Assembly (NCBI GenBank): GCA_029212465.1
Contig: JARGNV010000006.1
Coordinates: forward strand, 1-64,000
DNA from: Legionellaceae bacterium
Lineage (GTDB): Bacteria > Pseudomonadota > Gammaproteobacteria > Legionellales > Legionellaceae
DNA: 64,000 nucleotides
Reading direction: 5' to 3'
The notes under the pieces: generated by a model
Seen by the model: the letters and a program-made list of their open reading frames with translations, nothing else
Database searches by the model: none
What the model was told of the DNA's origin: nothing
Translations under genes and position numbers: made by a program
Part shown: piece after piece, positions 42,149-53,415 of the stretch
Layout: every line of letters starts with the position of its first letter
How positions within the stretch are numbered: the first letter of the stretch is position 1

Positions 42149-43834
42149 TCAATCACTACTCTTTTTGTTATTTGCCATTTGTTCTTTCAGCAAATCACCC
42201 AGCGTGGTTGTTGATACTTCTGCTGTCTTCGAGTATTTCTTGATTGCTTCTGCTTGGTCTTCAGCATCTTTTGCTTTAACAGAAAGCGCAATCACACGAT
42301 TTTTTCTATCAACGTTAATGATTTTTGCTTCAACTTCGTTATCAACTGTCATCACTGTTGAGGCATCATCAACTTTTTCGTCAGACAAGTCATTAGCGCG
42401 AATAGTACCAAACACATCAGCAGCCAATTCAACTGTTACTACTTTTGCATCTACTTCAACCACTTTACCTTTAACGACACTGCCTTTGCCAAACTCATCG
42501 ACGTAACTTGTGAAGTTATCACCTTCAAGTTGTTTCAAGCCTAACGAAATACGCTCACGCTCAGGATCAATCGCTAAAATAACCGCTTCTAACTCTTGTC
42601 CTTTCTTAAACTCTTTCACTGCTTCTTCACCAGGCACAGTCCAAGAAATATCAGAAAGATGTACTAAACCGTCAATATCGCCATCTAAGCCAATGAAGAT
42701 ACCAAAGTCGGTAATTGAGCGAATCTTACCTGTAATTTTTTGACCTTTGCTTTGTGTTTCAGCAAATGTTTGCCACGGATTGTTCTGACACTGCTTCATA
42801 CCTAATGAAATACGTCGGCGATCTTGGTCAATTTCAAGTACGATAACCGATACTTCCTCACCAACAGATACAACTTTGCTTGGGTGGATATTTTTGTTGG
42901 TCCAGTCCATTTCAGACATATGTACCAACCCTTCAACCCCTTCTTCAATCTCAACAAAGCAACCGTAATCAGTAATATTCGTTACTTTACCTTCGAGTCT
43001 TTTGCCAACTGGATAGCGATCGACCAAATCAACCCATGGATCACTGCCCAATTGTTTCATACCTAAAGAAACACGGTTACGCTCACTGTCAAAGCTTAAT
43101 ACTTTTACTTTAACATCTTGCGCAACGCTCAATACTTCGCTTGGGTGCTTCACACGTTTCCAAGAAATATCTGTAATGTGTAGCAAGCCGTCCACACCAC
43201 CTAAATCAATAAACGCACCATAATCAGTCAAGTTCTTAACGATACCATCAAGTACTTGCCCATCGTGTAATGAATCAAGCAACGCTTGTCTATCAGCGCT
43301 GTTTTCTTCTTCAACCACTGCACGACGAGAAACAACAATATTGTTACGCTTTAAGTCCATTTTGATGACTTTAAATTCAAGCTCTTTGCCTTCTAAATAA
43401 GAAGGGTCTCGAACCGGTCTTACATCAACCAATGAACCTGGTAAAAACGCACGAATAGAGCCAATTTCAACCGTAAAGCCACCTTTCACTTTACCAGAAA
43501 TGAGTCCAATGACTGTCTCATTGTTTTCGTACGATTTTGAAAGTTTTCGCCACGCTTCTTGACGCTTCGCTTTTTCACGGGAGAGTAAGGTTTCACCATG
43601 ACCGTCTTCAACAGAATCTAGAGCAACTTCCACTAAATCGCCAACAGCTACTTCTACTTGACCTTCTTTATCTTTGAATTCGTCAATAGAAATAACACCC
43701 TCAGATTTCAATCCAGCGTTCAGTGTGACAAAGTCATCATCCACACTAATTACGGTTGCCTCGATGATTGCGCCAGGATAAAACTGGGCACCAACCATAC
43801 TTTCTTCAAATAATTCTTTAAAACTCTCGGTCAT
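42149..43834 (-). CDS. rpsA: 30S ribosomal protein S1
   Basis: A 561-residue S1 with six S1 OB-fold repeats. The first two are ribosome-binding ([21 protein letters not shown] and [16 protein letters not shown]). The other four are mRNA-binding, each with a GKV/GKI..TDYGAFI/CFV..G.VHISD-type pattern. The leader before the ATG has no clear ribosome site, as in E. coli rpsA, where translation is S1-autoregulated. It follows cmk. Confidence 0.98.
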   Translation of the reverse strand: MTESFKELFEESMVGAQFYPGAIIEATVISVDDDFVTLNAGLKSEGVISIDEFKDKEGQVEVAVGDLVEVALDSVEDGHGETLLSREKAKRQEAWRKLSKSYENNETVIGLISGKVKGGFTVEIGSIRAFLPGSLVDVRPVRDPSYLEGKELEFKVIKMDLKRNNIVVSRRAVVEEENSADRQALLDSLHDGQVLDGIVKNLTDYGAFIDLGGVDGLLHITDISWKRVKHPSEVLSVAQDVKVKVLSFDSERNRVSLGMKQLGSDPWVDLVDRYPVGKRLEGKVTNITDYGCFVEIEEGVEGLVHMSEMDWTNKNIHPSKVVSVGEEVSVIVLEIDQDRRRISLGMKQCQNNPWQTFAETQSKGQKITGKIRSITDFGIFIGLDGDIDGLVHLSDISWTVPGEEAVKEFKKGQELEAVILAIDPERERISLGLKQLEGDNFTSYVDEFGKGSVVKGKVVEVDAKVVTVELAADVFGTIRANDLSDEKVDDASTVMTVDNEVEAKIINVDRKNRVIALSVKAKDAEDQAEAIKKYSKTAEVSTTTLGDLLKEQMANNKKSSD

Positions 43835-43877
43835 GTTATCAAACTCAGTAAATAAAAAAATGAAACGTGCTAACTGC

Positions 43878-44564
43878 TCACCTTCCCCCTAACTCCCGTG
43901 CTTCAACAAGCATTACAAGCTTATCCAATACATCATCAACCGTTAAATCGGTTGTATCAATCGTAATAGCATCCTCTGCCGCTTTGAGTGGTGCATGTAC
44001 GCGCGCCATATCTCTTGCGTCCCGTTTAGCCAATTCATCAACGACCTGCGCGAGACTAACACTTTTTCCACTATTCTTCAACTGCAAATATCGTCGGCGG
44101 GAGCGCTCCTCGGCGCTTGCATCCAAATAAATTTTTAAAGTAGCACGAGGAAAAACAACCGTTCCCATATCACGCCCATCGGTTACCAAACCAGGTAACA
44201 CTGCAAAGTCCCGCTGCCGCTGTAACAGCGCTGCACGAATCTCAGGCATTGCAGCAAGCTTTGATGCTTTCGCACCGCACGCCTCGGTACGTAACTCACC
44301 CCCAATTTGCTCACCTGCTAAAAAAATATGATGCGCTCTAAACTCAATCGGCAAATGCTCTGCCAACTGAATCAGGGGTTGTTGTGCATCAAGGGCAATT
44401 TCACGCTGCTCCGCTAAAAAACCGAGCGCACGATATAGCACACCACTATCTAATAGGTGCCATCCTAAATAATCGGCAAGTCTGTGACATAACGTCCCTT
44501 TACCTGTACCACTTGGTCCATCTAAAGTAATCACAGGGACCTGGTTTATTTGTTCTGATATCAT
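43878..44564 (-). CDS. cmk: cytidylate kinase
   Basis: The 228-residue (d)CMP kinase has the P-loop [61 protein letters not shown] and a late helix. It phosphorylates CMP/dCMP for pyrimidine salvage and stands in the conserved aroA-cmk-rpsA order. Confidence 0.97.
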   Translation of the reverse strand: MISEQINQVPVITLDGPSGTGKGTLCHRLADYLGWHLLDSGVLYRALGFLAEQREIALDAQQPLIQLAEHLPIEFRAHHIFLAGEQIGGELRTEACGAKASKLAAMPEIRAALLQRQRDFAVLPGLVTDGRDMGTVVFPRATLKIYLDASAEERSRRRYLQLKNSGKSVSLAQVVDELAKRDARDMARVHAPLKAAEDAITIDTTDLTVDDVLDKLVMLVEARELGGR

Positions 44565-44571
44565 GTAAACC

Positions 44572-45816
44572 TTATGCGTTTATCAAACACCCTAATTGAT
44601 TGGCGGTATCGACAAACGTTGGAAATGAAGTTGAAATCGTGTGTGTATTTAACACCCGTATAGGGGCTTTTGCAACAGCACCTGCCATCAAAAAGGCCAT
44701 TGCAATACGATGGTCAGCGCATGCATCAACTGTCCCACCGCTCAAAGTGCCGCCTATCACAGTCACCTCGTCCATATCGACGGTTACATGCACATTCAAA
44801 GTGCGCAATCCATCTGCCATGGCTTTCACGCGATCGCTTTCTTTATAACGTAACTCGTCAATACCCGATATCCGTGTTATGCCTGAGGCCATCGCTGCTG
44901 CAATCAACACGATAGGAAATTCATCAATGGCGCGCACCAAAAGCGCACCTGGCACCTGCACCCCTTGCAAAGGTGCGTAGCGCACTTCGATATCTGCCAC
45001 AGGCTCAGCACCAAAAAAGCGCATGTTCAGCAAGCGAATGTCAGCACCCATTGTCTTTAAGATATCAATGATACCCGTGCGAGTTGGATTGACCCCCACA
45101 TCGCGCAAGATAATATGTGTACCTTGCGTGACACTTGCAAGCACCATAAAAAAAGCAGCTGACGATAAATCACCTGGCACTTGTACCGTGCGAACATGCG
45201 CGTCCTCTAAAAAAAGTGTCCGCATGCGCTCTGTATGGTCGCGTGTTGCGACTGATTCAAGTACTTTTGTCTCACCATCTGCATATAAACCTGCCAATAA
45301 AATACAAGACTTTACTTGTGCGCTCGCAACCGGTAACTCATAATGAATCGCATGCAACTTGGTTTGCCCATAGATTTTCAATGGTGCATGTCCATCCGTT
45401 GCTTCAATCCTTGCACCCATTGCGCGAAGAGGCGTCACAATACGCATCATGGGGCGCGCTGACAAACTTTCATCTCCGATTAAAACACTATTAAATGGCT
45501 GCCCTACTAAAAACCCTGCCAAAAGCCGCATTGTAGTACCCGAATTACCACAGTCAAGCGGTGCGTCAGGCGGCTTAAACCCTCTAAGTCCTACGCCTTG
45601 TACCACCACTTTATCTTCAAAAAAACGGATATGCACACCTAGCTGTTGTAATATACGTGCCGTTGCAACACAATCTTTTGCTGTTAAACAATGTCTGATT
45701 TCTGTAACAGAGGAGGTCATCGCTGCAAACATCAGTGCACGATGCGAAATTGATTTATCACCGGGTAAAAATACCTCTCCCACAAGAGAAGTCATAATAG
45801 GTGTACTGGTTATCAC
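44572..45816 (-). CDS. aroA: 3-phosphoshikimate 1-carboxyvinyltransferase
   Basis: EPSP synthase of 414 residues: PGDKSISHRALMFAA at 18-32, LDCGNSGTTMRLLAG, and DELRYKESDRVKAMADGLR. The GTG at 45816 overlaps the serC stop (GTGA); an ATG at 45795 (MTSLVGEV) is the alternative. The enzyme joins PEP to shikimate 3-phosphate. Confidence 0.96.
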   Translation of the reverse strand: MITSTPIMTSLVGEVFLPGDKSISHRALMFAAMTSSVTEIRHCLTAKDCVATARILQQLGVHIRFFEDKVVVQGVGLRGFKPPDAPLDCGNSGTTMRLLAGFLVGQPFNSVLIGDESLSARPMMRIVTPLRAMGARIEATDGHAPLKIYGQTKLHAIHYELPVASAQVKSCILLAGLYADGETKVLESVATRDHTERMRTLFLEDAHVRTVQVPGDLSSAAFFMVLASVTQGTHIILRDVGVNPTRTGIIDILKTMGADIRLLNMRFFGAEPVADIEVRYAPLQGVQVPGALLVRAIDEFPIVLIAAAMASGITRISGIDELRYKESDRVKAMADGLRTLNVHVTVDMDEVTVIGGTLSGGTVDACADHRIAMAFLMAGAVAKAPIRVLNTHTISTSFPTFVDTANQLGCLINA

Positions 45817-46859
45817 TGAATAAATGCATCCATAAATTGAATCAGCGCATCCACACCCGCTTCAGGCATAGCATTATATAAGCTTGCCCGCAAACCGCCT
45901 TTAAGGCGGTGCCCTTTAAGTCCTCTGAGGCCTGCTTTTTCCGCAGCTTCTAAAAAGACAGGCTCTTTTTCAGTATCTGTCATTGAAAAACAAACATTCA
46001 TAAGTGAGCGCTGTGGTTTTTCAACCATACACGTATAATGTGGTGAGGCATCAATATAATTGTATAATTTGGCAGCTTTCCTTTGATTCACCGCATAAAG
46101 AGCCGAAATGCCCCCTTTTGCTTTGACCCAACGAAACATTTTAGCCGCCATATCACACTGAAAAACAGGAGGTGTTGCATACAATGAGCCATGTTTTGCA
46201 TGCACGCGATAGTCAAGCATGGTAGGTACAATAAAATGAGACTCAATGGCAAGTAAATCATCTCGAATAATGACGAGTGTTAACCCTGCGGGTCCAATAT
46301 TCTTTTGGGCACCCGCAAAAATAATACCAAACTGTTTCACGTCAATCGGTTCACTTAACAGGCAAGAAGTCATGTCTGCAACCAAGGGCACATCACCGAC
46401 TGAAGGCACGTCCGTAAAACGCACACCATCGACCGTTTCGTTCGGTGTGTAATACACATAAGCGGTATGTTTTTTAGGAAGTTCGTCTGCTGTCATTTGG
46501 TATGCATCACCAAAACGCTTTGCTTCTTCAAATGCAAGTTCTGACCAAAGCCCCGAGCAGATATATCCCATCTTTTGTGTATGAGAGGCAAGCAAGTTCA
46601 TCGGAATCATTGAAAATTGCGTGCGAGCAGCCCCTCCTAAAAATAATACATGGTAATTATCAGGAATGTGTAATAACTCACGTAGGTCCGTCTCAGCAGT
46701 TTTCAGATGCGCCATGAACACAGGTGTTCTGTGCCCTACCTCAAGTACTGACAACCCTGTATTGTTCCAATTGAGTAAGTCAGGCTGCGTTTCACGCAAA
46801 ATGACTTCCGGTAATGCAGCAGGCCCCGCCCCAAAGTAATAACCTCGCGCCTCTGTCAC
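45813..46859 (-). CDS. serC: phosphoserine aminotransferase
   Basis: A 348-residue PLP class V aminotransferase in serine and pyridoxine synthesis. It begins [15 protein letters not shown], with [19 protein letters not shown], the PLP-lysine region [20 protein letters not shown] and [19 protein letters not shown] at the end. It overlaps the gyrA stop by four bases. Confidence 0.96.
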   Translation of the reverse strand: MTEARGYYFGAGPAALPEVILRETQPDLLNWNNTGLSVLEVGHRTPVFMAHLKTAETDLRELLHIPDNYHVLFLGGAARTQFSMIPMNLLASHTQKMGYICSGLWSELAFEEAKRFGDAYQMTADELPKKHTAYVYYTPNETVDGVRFTDVPSVGDVPLVADMTSCLLSEPIDVKQFGIIFAGAQKNIGPAGLTLVIIRDDLLAIESHFIVPTMLDYRVHAKHGSLYATPPVFQCDMAAKMFRWVKAKGGISALYAVNQRKAAKLYNYIDASPHYTCMVEKPQRSLMNVCFSMTDTEKEPVFLEAAEKAGLRGLKGHRLKGGLRASLYNAMPEAGVDALIQFMDAFIQ

Positions 46860-49489
46860 TCAGAAGACTCCATGTTAGCAACCGTCGATGCTTCTGTGTT
46901 ATCTCCTGGCGCAGATGCTTCTTCCGCACTTAATTCATCAGGCGCATCATCTATGTCATCTTGCAGCTCTTCAATGCCTTGCATCCCAACCACTTGCTCA
47001 CCATCTGCAAGATTCATAATACGAACTCCCTGCGTATTTCGACCAATCACCGAAATTTCATTGACGCGAACACGCACAAGCGTTCCTTTATTGGTAATTA
47101 ACATCGCTTCATCGGCATCATTTACCTGTAGCGCACGCACCACACGGCCATTTCGCTCATTAACTTGAATCGAAATAACACCTTGGCCACCGCGACCTGT
47201 CACACGATACTCATCAACCGCTGTCCGCTTACCGTAGCCAAACTCTGTGGCAGTTAAAATAGCGCCTTCATTTTCAGCAACCACAAGCGAAATAACCGCT
47301 TGCTCGTCGCCTAAGCGAATACCACGCACACCCCGTGCCGTACGGCCCATCGGACGAATCAGATTTTCGTCAAACCGAATCACTTTTCCTGCATCAGAAA
47401 AAAGCATAATGTGTTTTTCGCCATCAGTAATATCAACACCAATAAGCTGGTCACCATCCAATAAATCAACCGCAATAATACCATTGCTGCGCGGACGACT
47501 AAAGGCTTCAAGTGGTACTTTCTTAACCGTACCTTTTTGTGTTGCCATAAACACAAAATAGCCTGGCTGATAATCACGTACAGGCAACATTGCGTGAATC
47601 ACTTCCCCATCGGCAAGCGGTAGCACATTGACAATAGGTTTACCACGAGATGTTCGGCTTGCCAGCGGCAATTGATACGATTTAACCCAATATAATTTGC
47701 CATAGTTAGAGAAACAAAGCAGCGTATCATGCGTACTTGCAATCACTAAGCGCTCAACAAAGTCTTCTTCTTTAACATGGGTTGCAACCTTACCTTTACC
47801 ACCCCGTCTTTGTGCCTGATACGCCGAAAGTGGTTGATATTTAACATACCCCTGATGCGACAACGTCACCACCACTTGCTCCTCTGTAATGAGGTCTTCA
47901 ATGGTTAAATCATTTTGTGATGCAACAATCTCTGTTAAACGCGCATTGCCGAACTGCTCTTTTATTTCGATTAATTCCTCACGAATCACCCGCATTAAGC
48001 GCTCAGGAGAATTTAAAATATCGAGTAAGTCTTGAATCGCATCAAGTAACTGATCGAACTCTTGTAATAATTTGTCTTGCTCAAGGGCTGTGAGACGGTG
48101 TAAGCGTAGCTCCAAAATAGCTTGTGCTTGATCAACCGATAAATAATACCCACCATCCACAAACCCAAGGCCTTCAAGTAGTCCTTCAGGCTTACAGGCC
48201 GTATTTCCTACACGCTCAAGCATCGCTTGTACAGAACCTGGTTGCCACGAACGCGAGGTTAACCCTGCTTTTGCATCTTGTGGCGTTGCGGATGCTTTAA
48301 TCAGCGCTATCATCTCATCGATGTTTGCCAGTGCTACTGCCAAACCCTCTAACACATGTGCGCGTGCACGAGACTTTTTGAGTTTAAATAAAGAACGCCT
48401 TGTCACCACTTCACGACGATGGCGTAAGAAACAATCCAATATATCGAGCAGATTCATGGTTTTAGGTTGATTCTCAACCAGCGCCACCATATTAATGCCA
48501 AATACATTTTGCATTGGTGTATGTGCATACAAATTATTCAACACAACCTCAGGCACTTCACCACGCTTTAGCTCGATAACAATTCGCATGCCGTCTTTAT
48601 CAGACTCATCGCGTAACCCTGAAATGCCTTCAATGCGTTTATCTCTCACCAACTCTGCAATACGCTCAATTAAACGCGCTTTGTTTACCTGATAAGGAAG
48701 CTCATGCACAATTAATGATTGACGGCCTGTTTGTGAGTCTGTTTCAACGTCGGTACGTGCACGCAGTTGAATGCGACCACGCCCCGTTCGATACGCCTCA
48801 ATAATACCCGCGCGTCCGTTGATAATGGCAGCTGTCGGAAAATCAGGCCCTGGAACAATTTCAATGAGCTCATCGACGGTAAGGTTAGGTGAATCTATCA
48901 GAGCAACGCATGCATTCACTACTTCTGTTAAGTTGTGTGGTGGAATATTAGTTGCCATACCAACCGCAATACCCGATGAACCATTCACCAATAGGTTAGG
49001 TACACGTGCGGGTAGCACGACAGGGGCAAACTCAGCACCATCATAGTTCGGTACAAAATCGACTGTTTCTTGATCTAAGTCTGCCAGTAGGGCATGTGCA
49101 AGCTTTGACATGCGTACTTCGGTATATCGCATTGCCGCAGGCGCATCACCGTCAATGGAACCAAAGTTTCCTTGCCCATCAATCAATATTTGTCGCATCG
49201 AAAAGGGTTGCGCCATACGTACGATGGTATCGTACACCGCCGTATCACCATGCGGGTGATATTTACCGATAACATCCCCGACAACACGTGCCGATTTTTT
49301 ATAAGGTTTATTCCAATCGTTATTCAGCTCACTCATCGCATAAAGCACACGCCGATGCACAGGCTTTAAACCATCTCGTGCATCAGGCAAAGCACGCCCA
49401 ACGATAACACTCATAGCATAATCGAGGTACGACTGCTTAATTTCATCTTCAATACTAACGCGTGTTACTTCTTCGGTAGAATCAACCAT
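46856..49489 (-). CDS. gyrA: DNA gyrase subunit A
   Basis: An 877-residue gyrase A. The catalytic tyrosine is Y122 in [12 protein letters not shown]. In the quinolone region the E. coli numbering is kept: [10 protein letters not shown] has Thr at 83 and Asp at 87. The six-bladed C-terminal domain has the GyrA box QRRGGKG, and the protein ends in an acidic tail. It is first in the gyrA-serC-aroA-cmk order. Confidence 0.98.
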   Translation of the reverse strand: MVDSTEEVTRVSIEDEIKQSYLDYAMSVIVGRALPDARDGLKPVHRRVLYAMSELNNDWNKPYKKSARVVGDVIGKYHPHGDTAVYDTIVRMAQPFSMRQILIDGQGNFGSIDGDAPAAMRYTEVRMSKLAHALLADLDQETVDFVPNYDGAEFAPVVLPARVPNLLVNGSSGIAVGMATNIPPHNLTEVVNACVALIDSPNLTVDELIEIVPGPDFPTAAIINGRAGIIEAYRTGRGRIQLRARTDVETDSQTGRQSLIVHELPYQVNKARLIERIAELVRDKRIEGISGLRDESDKDGMRIVIELKRGEVPEVVLNNLYAHTPMQNVFGINMVALVENQPKTMNLLDILDCFLRHRREVVTRRSLFKLKKSRARAHVLEGLAVALANIDEMIALIKASATPQDAKAGLTSRSWQPGSVQAMLERVGNTACKPEGLLEGLGFVDGGYYLSVDQAQAILELRLHRLTALEQDKLLQEFDQLLDAIQDLLDILNSPERLMRVIREELIEIKEQFGNARLTEIVASQNDLTIEDLITEEQVVVTLSHQGYVKYQPLSAYQAQRRGGKGKVATHVKEEDFVERLVIASTHDTLLCFSNYGKLYWVKSYQLPLASRTSRGKPIVNVLPLADGEVIHAMLPVRDYQPGYFVFMATQKGTVKKVPLEAFSRPRSNGIIAVDLLDGDQLIGVDITDGEKHIMLFSDAGKVIRFDENLIRPMGRTARGVRGIRLGDEQAVISLVVAENEGAILTATEFGYGKRTAVDEYRVTGRGGQGVISIQVNERNGRVVRALQVNDADEAMLITNKGTLVRVRVNEISVIGRNTQGVRIMNLADGEQVVGMQGIEELQDDIDDAPDELSAEEASAPGDNTEASTVANMESSE

Positions 49490-49594
49490 GGAAAAGACCC
49501 GTTTCTTTAGCGAAAATAAATCACAAAATTAGCCTCGGAGTATACCACGTTTAAGCAGTCGCTTATAGAGCTATCATGACAACAACTTAACCGC

Positions 49595-50884
49595 TTACAG
49601 CCTATCCGTTTCCACATCCGGTACTTGTGTTATCTCTGTTATCTCATACTGATACATCACATCCAAACTAAATAATTGTGGAAAAACGATAAACGTTGGA
49701 TAACGTTTTGTATCCAACACGCTTTCATCGGTTGCTTCACCAATGCGATTGGTCGTGGCATCGAGCACATAATATTGCCCATCATAATATATTTCATTCA
49801 TCGCATGTGAACCCATTACCTGAGCCACACCGTCTATTTTTTCGGAAAAAGCAAAGGTTAGCGCATTCACATCATACCCTGATGCTGTTAAAAGATGCTG
49901 TAACAACAGTGCCGTTAAGTTACACATTGAGTTGGTATCTTTTAAGCCTAAAAAAGGCCGTTTAAAACGCTCTGTTACTTGAGAATAATTAAAGTGGTGA
50001 TGCAAAAAATAAGTGGTTACAGCTGCAATTTTTACCGCTTCAGGTAAACCTTCCAGTTGTGCTAATACAACCTGTAACCCAATATGTAGCTTCGAACGCA
50101 CACACAAAGTCACAACACTATCAGTCATGGTATGTGCTCGTAAATCGGTAACCAGTGTTACATTGTCCTCCGTGGTTAACTCAAGAAAATGGTCACGCAC
50201 TACACCTATGTCTAGTTGCCGTGCCCTATCAATTGTATCCTGTAGTGATAACCCCAAATAATCCCAATATAAAAGATAAATCCCTAACTTCAACTCTTTT
50301 GCCACCGCTTTTTCGAGCTTGTCGAATGATGTCTCAGGATTACGGTGATGTGCCATGACTTCCGCTAAAAAATTATCCCGCACAACCGCTTCATTTTGTA
50401 TAAAAAAATTACCTAAAAAAATCTGCTGTGGCGTAAAGCTAGAATCTTTCTGCCGCACATCTACCTGAATCGCTGAATTTCCAGCAGTATCATATGTCAG
50501 TGGTGGCAGTGGCCAACCCTGCCACGTAATCACCTCGTTCCATACTTTATCCTCTACGGAAAGGAAGAACACACGAAACTCTAAACTATTCAACGAAAAA
50601 AGAGATGATGGCTCCGCAATGAATGTGATTTTTTCCCCTTTTTTAAACGTCACGCGGTAAGGACGCCATGAAATCCCTTCAATATACTTGAGACTCTCTT
50701 TATATTTGAAGTTCTCCTTTTCTGCCTCCACCCAAGGTTGATAGAACCCGACGGGCTCCAACCCAAATGCAACTAAATGGGACAGGAAAAAAATCACACC
50801 AAGGACGTGACGCCACTTACTTCGATATTGCAAGAGAAACACTAGAAAACACACTAAATAAAATTCAACACATCTTGAATACAA
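49595..50884 (-). CDS. secreted transglutaminase-like protein
   Basis: Up to 429 residues. A hydrophobic N-terminus (WRHVLGVIFFLSHLVAFG) suggests a signal or anchor. The C-terminal half has a transglutaminase-like thiol fold: Cys in NSMCNLTALLLQHLLTASGYD, His in GSHAMNEIYYDGQYYVLDATTN and the Asp in LDATTN. The start is unclear: the TTG at 50884 lies within the radA end, and later GTG/TTG codons are also possible. No close family is recognised. A secreted protease or amidase is inferred. Confidence 0.65.
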   Translation of the reverse strand: MYSRCVEFYLVCFLVFLLQYRSKWRHVLGVIFFLSHLVAFGLEPVGFYQPWVEAEKENFKYKESLKYIEGISWRPYRVTFKKGEKITFIAEPSSLFSLNSLEFRVFFLSVEDKVWNEVITWQGWPLPPLTYDTAGNSAIQVDVRQKDSSFTPQQIFLGNFFIQNEAVVRDNFLAEVMAHHRNPETSFDKLEKAVAKELKLGIYLLYWDYLGLSLQDTIDRARQLDIGVVRDHFLELTTEDNVTLVTDLRAHTMTDSVVTLCVRSKLHIGLQVVLAQLEGLPEAVKIAAVTTYFLHHHFNYSQVTERFKRPFLGLKDTNSMCNLTALLLQHLLTASGYDVNALTFAFSEKIDGVAQVMGSHAMNEIYYDGQYYVLDATTNRIGEATDESVLDTKRYPTFIVFPQLFSLDVMYQYEITEITQVPDVETDRL

Positions 50885-52206
50885 GTTACACCCTCAACTT
50901 GTATGTCCAGCTTCTGCTTTGGCGCATTGGCTTTAGGAACAATAGCGCGTTTAAAACCATGCTTTGCTGCTTCTCTAAGTCGTTCCTGACCACTTTGAAC
51001 CGGTCTAATTTCGCCTGCAAGTCCTACCTCTCCAAAAATCACTGTATCTTTATCAAAGATACGATTTCGCAAACTGGAGACAACTGCTGCAATGAGCGCT
51101 AAATCACTGCCTGTTTCAGCCACTTTAATGCCGCCTACAACATTAATAAATACATCTTGATCAAACGTCACAATGCCACCATGACGATGCAAAACAGCAA
51201 GTAAAATAGCCAAGCGATTATGTTCAAGCCCCACTGTTACACGACGTGCCTGCCCTCCATGCGACTCATCCACCAATGCTTGTACATCAACAAGCATAGG
51301 ACGCGTGCCCTCCCAGGTTACCATCACAACACTTCCAGGTGTTGGCTCAATTGAACGTGACAAAAAAATAGCGGATGGATTCGCAACTTCTTTCAGGCCT
51401 TTATCGGTCATTGCAAATACACCCAACTCATTGGCTGCACCAAAACGATTTTTAATGGCGCGAATCACACGAAATCGATTATCGGACTGTCCTTCAAAAT
51501 AAAGTACGCTGTCAACCATATGCTCAAGCACACGAGGCCCTGCAAGCGCGCCTTCTTTGGTCACATGCCCTACTAAAAAAATGGCGGTTTGTGTCATCTT
51601 TGCAAAACGTACCAAAAGCGCTGTTGCTTCACGCACCTGCCCCACTCCCCCTGGTGCTGAACTTAACGCTTCCGTAAAAATAGTCTGCACCGAATCAATA
51701 ACAATAACTCGTGGCTTTGCTTTTTTTGCATGCGCTAAAATCGTTTCAACTTGCGTTTCAGCCACCACATTAAGCCCTTTTGTTGCCAACTGTAATCGCT
51801 TTGCACGCATCGCAACCTGTTGCAAAGACTCTTCTCCCGTCACATATAAAACCGACTGCTCACGCGATAAATGTGCCATTGCTTGCAAAAGTACGGTCGA
51901 CTTACCAATGCCTGGGTCTCCCCCCACAAGCACCACCGAGCCATCAACAAGACCACCGCCAAGTACACGGTTCAACTCAGACAAGCCTAAGTCCATACGA
52001 GTGGTTGTTTCAATACTGACATCATCAATGGGCGTCACTTGTGAACGCTGATTTGCATAATGCCCCATGCGTTCACGCCTTGCGCTTGATGGCATTGCAT
52101 CTTCCTCTGAAATCGCATTCCAGGCACCACATTGCAGACACTGACCAGACCACTGAGAGAAAACAGCCGCGCACTGACTACAAACATAGCGTGTTTTTAC
52201 TTTCAT
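50854..52206 (-). CDS. radA: DNA repair protein RadA
   Basis: The 450-residue RadA/Sms has a C4 zinc motif (CSQCAAVFSQWSGQCLQCG), the P-loop GGDPGIGKSTVLLQ, KNRFGAANELG and a Lon-like domain with GLAGEIRPVQSGQERLREA. It processes recombination intermediates and branch migration. The ATG at 52206 (MKVKTRYVC) is chosen over a 12-residue upstream extension. Confidence 0.97.
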   Translation of the reverse strand: MKVKTRYVCSQCAAVFSQWSGQCLQCGAWNAISEEDAMPSSARRERMGHYANQRSQVTPIDDVSIETTTRMDLGLSELNRVLGGGLVDGSVVLVGGDPGIGKSTVLLQAMAHLSREQSVLYVTGEESLQQVAMRAKRLQLATKGLNVVAETQVETILAHAKKAKPRVIVIDSVQTIFTEALSSAPGGVGQVREATALLVRFAKMTQTAIFLVGHVTKEGALAGPRVLEHMVDSVLYFEGQSDNRFRVIRAIKNRFGAANELGVFAMTDKGLKEVANPSAIFLSRSIEPTPGSVVMVTWEGTRPMLVDVQALVDESHGGQARRVTVGLEHNRLAILLAVLHRHGGIVTFDQDVFINVVGGIKVAETGSDLALIAAVVSSLRNRIFDKDTVIFGEVGLAGEIRPVQSGQERLREAAKHGFKRAIVPKANAPKQKLDIQVEGVTCIQDVLNFI

Positions 52207-52292
52207 AAAGCAACCATTTTTAAAATTGCACGTTAAAAACAAAACAGTATAATAACAGCTTATCTGCCCAAATAACCGAGTACATCACGTTT

Positions 52293-52511
52293 ATGACAAA
52301 GCCTGCCAAATTTGAACAATCAATCCTTGCGCTTGAAAAAGTTGTAACAGCGCTCGAAAAAGGCGATGTATCACTCGATGATGCACTCAAACAGTTTGAA
52401 AAGGGTATCGCATTAACACACACCTGCCAAACGTTACTCACGGAAGCAGAGCAGAAAATAGAACACCTCATTCAACAAAACACCATTAAAGGAAGTAGCA
52501 CGGATGCCTAG
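52293..52511 (+). CDS. xseB: exodeoxyribonuclease VII small subunit
   Basis: A 72-residue helical protein: KFEQSILALEKVVTALEKGDVSLDDALKQFEKGIAL. It binds XseA. It overlaps the ispA start, the usual xseB-ispA order; dxs does not follow inside the window. Confidence 0.95.
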   Translation: MTKPAKFEQSILALEKVVTALEKGDVSLDDALKQFEKGIALTHTCQTLLTEAEQKIEHLIQQNTIKGSSTDA

Positions 52512-53409
52512 TCAAACCGACCCCATCAAACGCCTGGAAGTATGCTTACATGAAGTCATTGCAAATGCTTCTATTCCTGCAGCACGCTTGAAAGATGCAA
52601 TGTTGTACGCACTTTTTCCTGGAGGAAAACGCCTTCGCCCAAGGCTCGTATACCTTACTGGCGAATTACTAGACGTGCCCTACCAAGCACTGGATAGCAT
52701 GGCCATTGCTATCGAGCTCATGCATGCTTATTCTTTAGTGCATGACGATTTACCTGCAATGGACGACGATGATATGCGACGCGGCAAGCCAAGCTGCCAT
52801 CGTGCGTTTGACGAAGCAACTGCCATTCTCGCAGGAGATGGTCTACAAGCACTTGCGGTAGATGTTTTACTGACCCAACTACCAGCAATACTGCCTGCCC
52901 CTAAAGTACTGCTCATTACTCACGAACTCATCAAAGCCTCAGGCCCAAGCGGCATGGTCAGTGGCCAAAGTCTAGACTTGTCAGAGCTGACACATCAATC
53001 AGTGACGGAGAAAGCCCTTACAGAAATTCATCACCTAAAAACCAGCAAGCTCATGCTTGCGTGCATTAACATGGTCCTTGCAGCAAGCAACCCATCCCCT
53101 GAAATTACCCATGCGCTTCGTAGTTTTGCAACACACCTAGGCCTTGCATTTCAAATGCAAGACGACTACTTAGATGCCTACGGCCCAACAGAAGGCCTTG
53201 GTAAAAACCGTGCATCTGACAGTGCTAACCATAAGTCAACCTTTGCAAGCTGTTACACAGAGAAAGCGCTGCAACAAATGATTCAAATTCACTTTGAAAA
53301 AACAGAAGAATCCTTAAGTGTGTTTGGGAAACAAGCAGACCCACTACGTCAGTTGCTGCATGCACTCCTTAAACGCTCAACAGCATTATTTGTACCACAA
53401 AAACTGTAG
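52504..53409 (+). CDS. ispA: farnesyl diphosphate synthase
   Basis: A 301-residue trans-prenyltransferase. The first aspartate-rich motif is HDDLPAMDDDDMRRGKPSCH and the second is QMQDDYLD; FPGGKRLRPRLV precedes the first. It condenses IPP with DMAPP and GPP to make FPP for quinones and undecaprenyl phosphate. Confidence 0.96.
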   Translation: MPSQTDPIKRLEVCLHEVIANASIPAARLKDAMLYALFPGGKRLRPRLVYLTGELLDVPYQALDSMAIAIELMHAYSLVHDDLPAMDDDDMRRGKPSCHRAFDEATAILAGDGLQALAVDVLLTQLPAILPAPKVLLITHELIKASGPSGMVSGQSLDLSELTHQSVTEKALTEIHHLKTSKLMLACINMVLAASNPSPEITHALRSFATHLGLAFQMQDDYLDAYGPTEGLGKNRASDSANHKSTFASCYTEKALQQMIQIHFEKTEESLSVFGKQADPLRQLLHALLKRSTALFVPQKL

Positions 53410-53415
53410 TAAGCG

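Noticed and set aside
46872-47168. Open frame opposite gyrA
   Set aside because: A reading-frame shadow of a well-conserved gene; no family match and no ribosome site.
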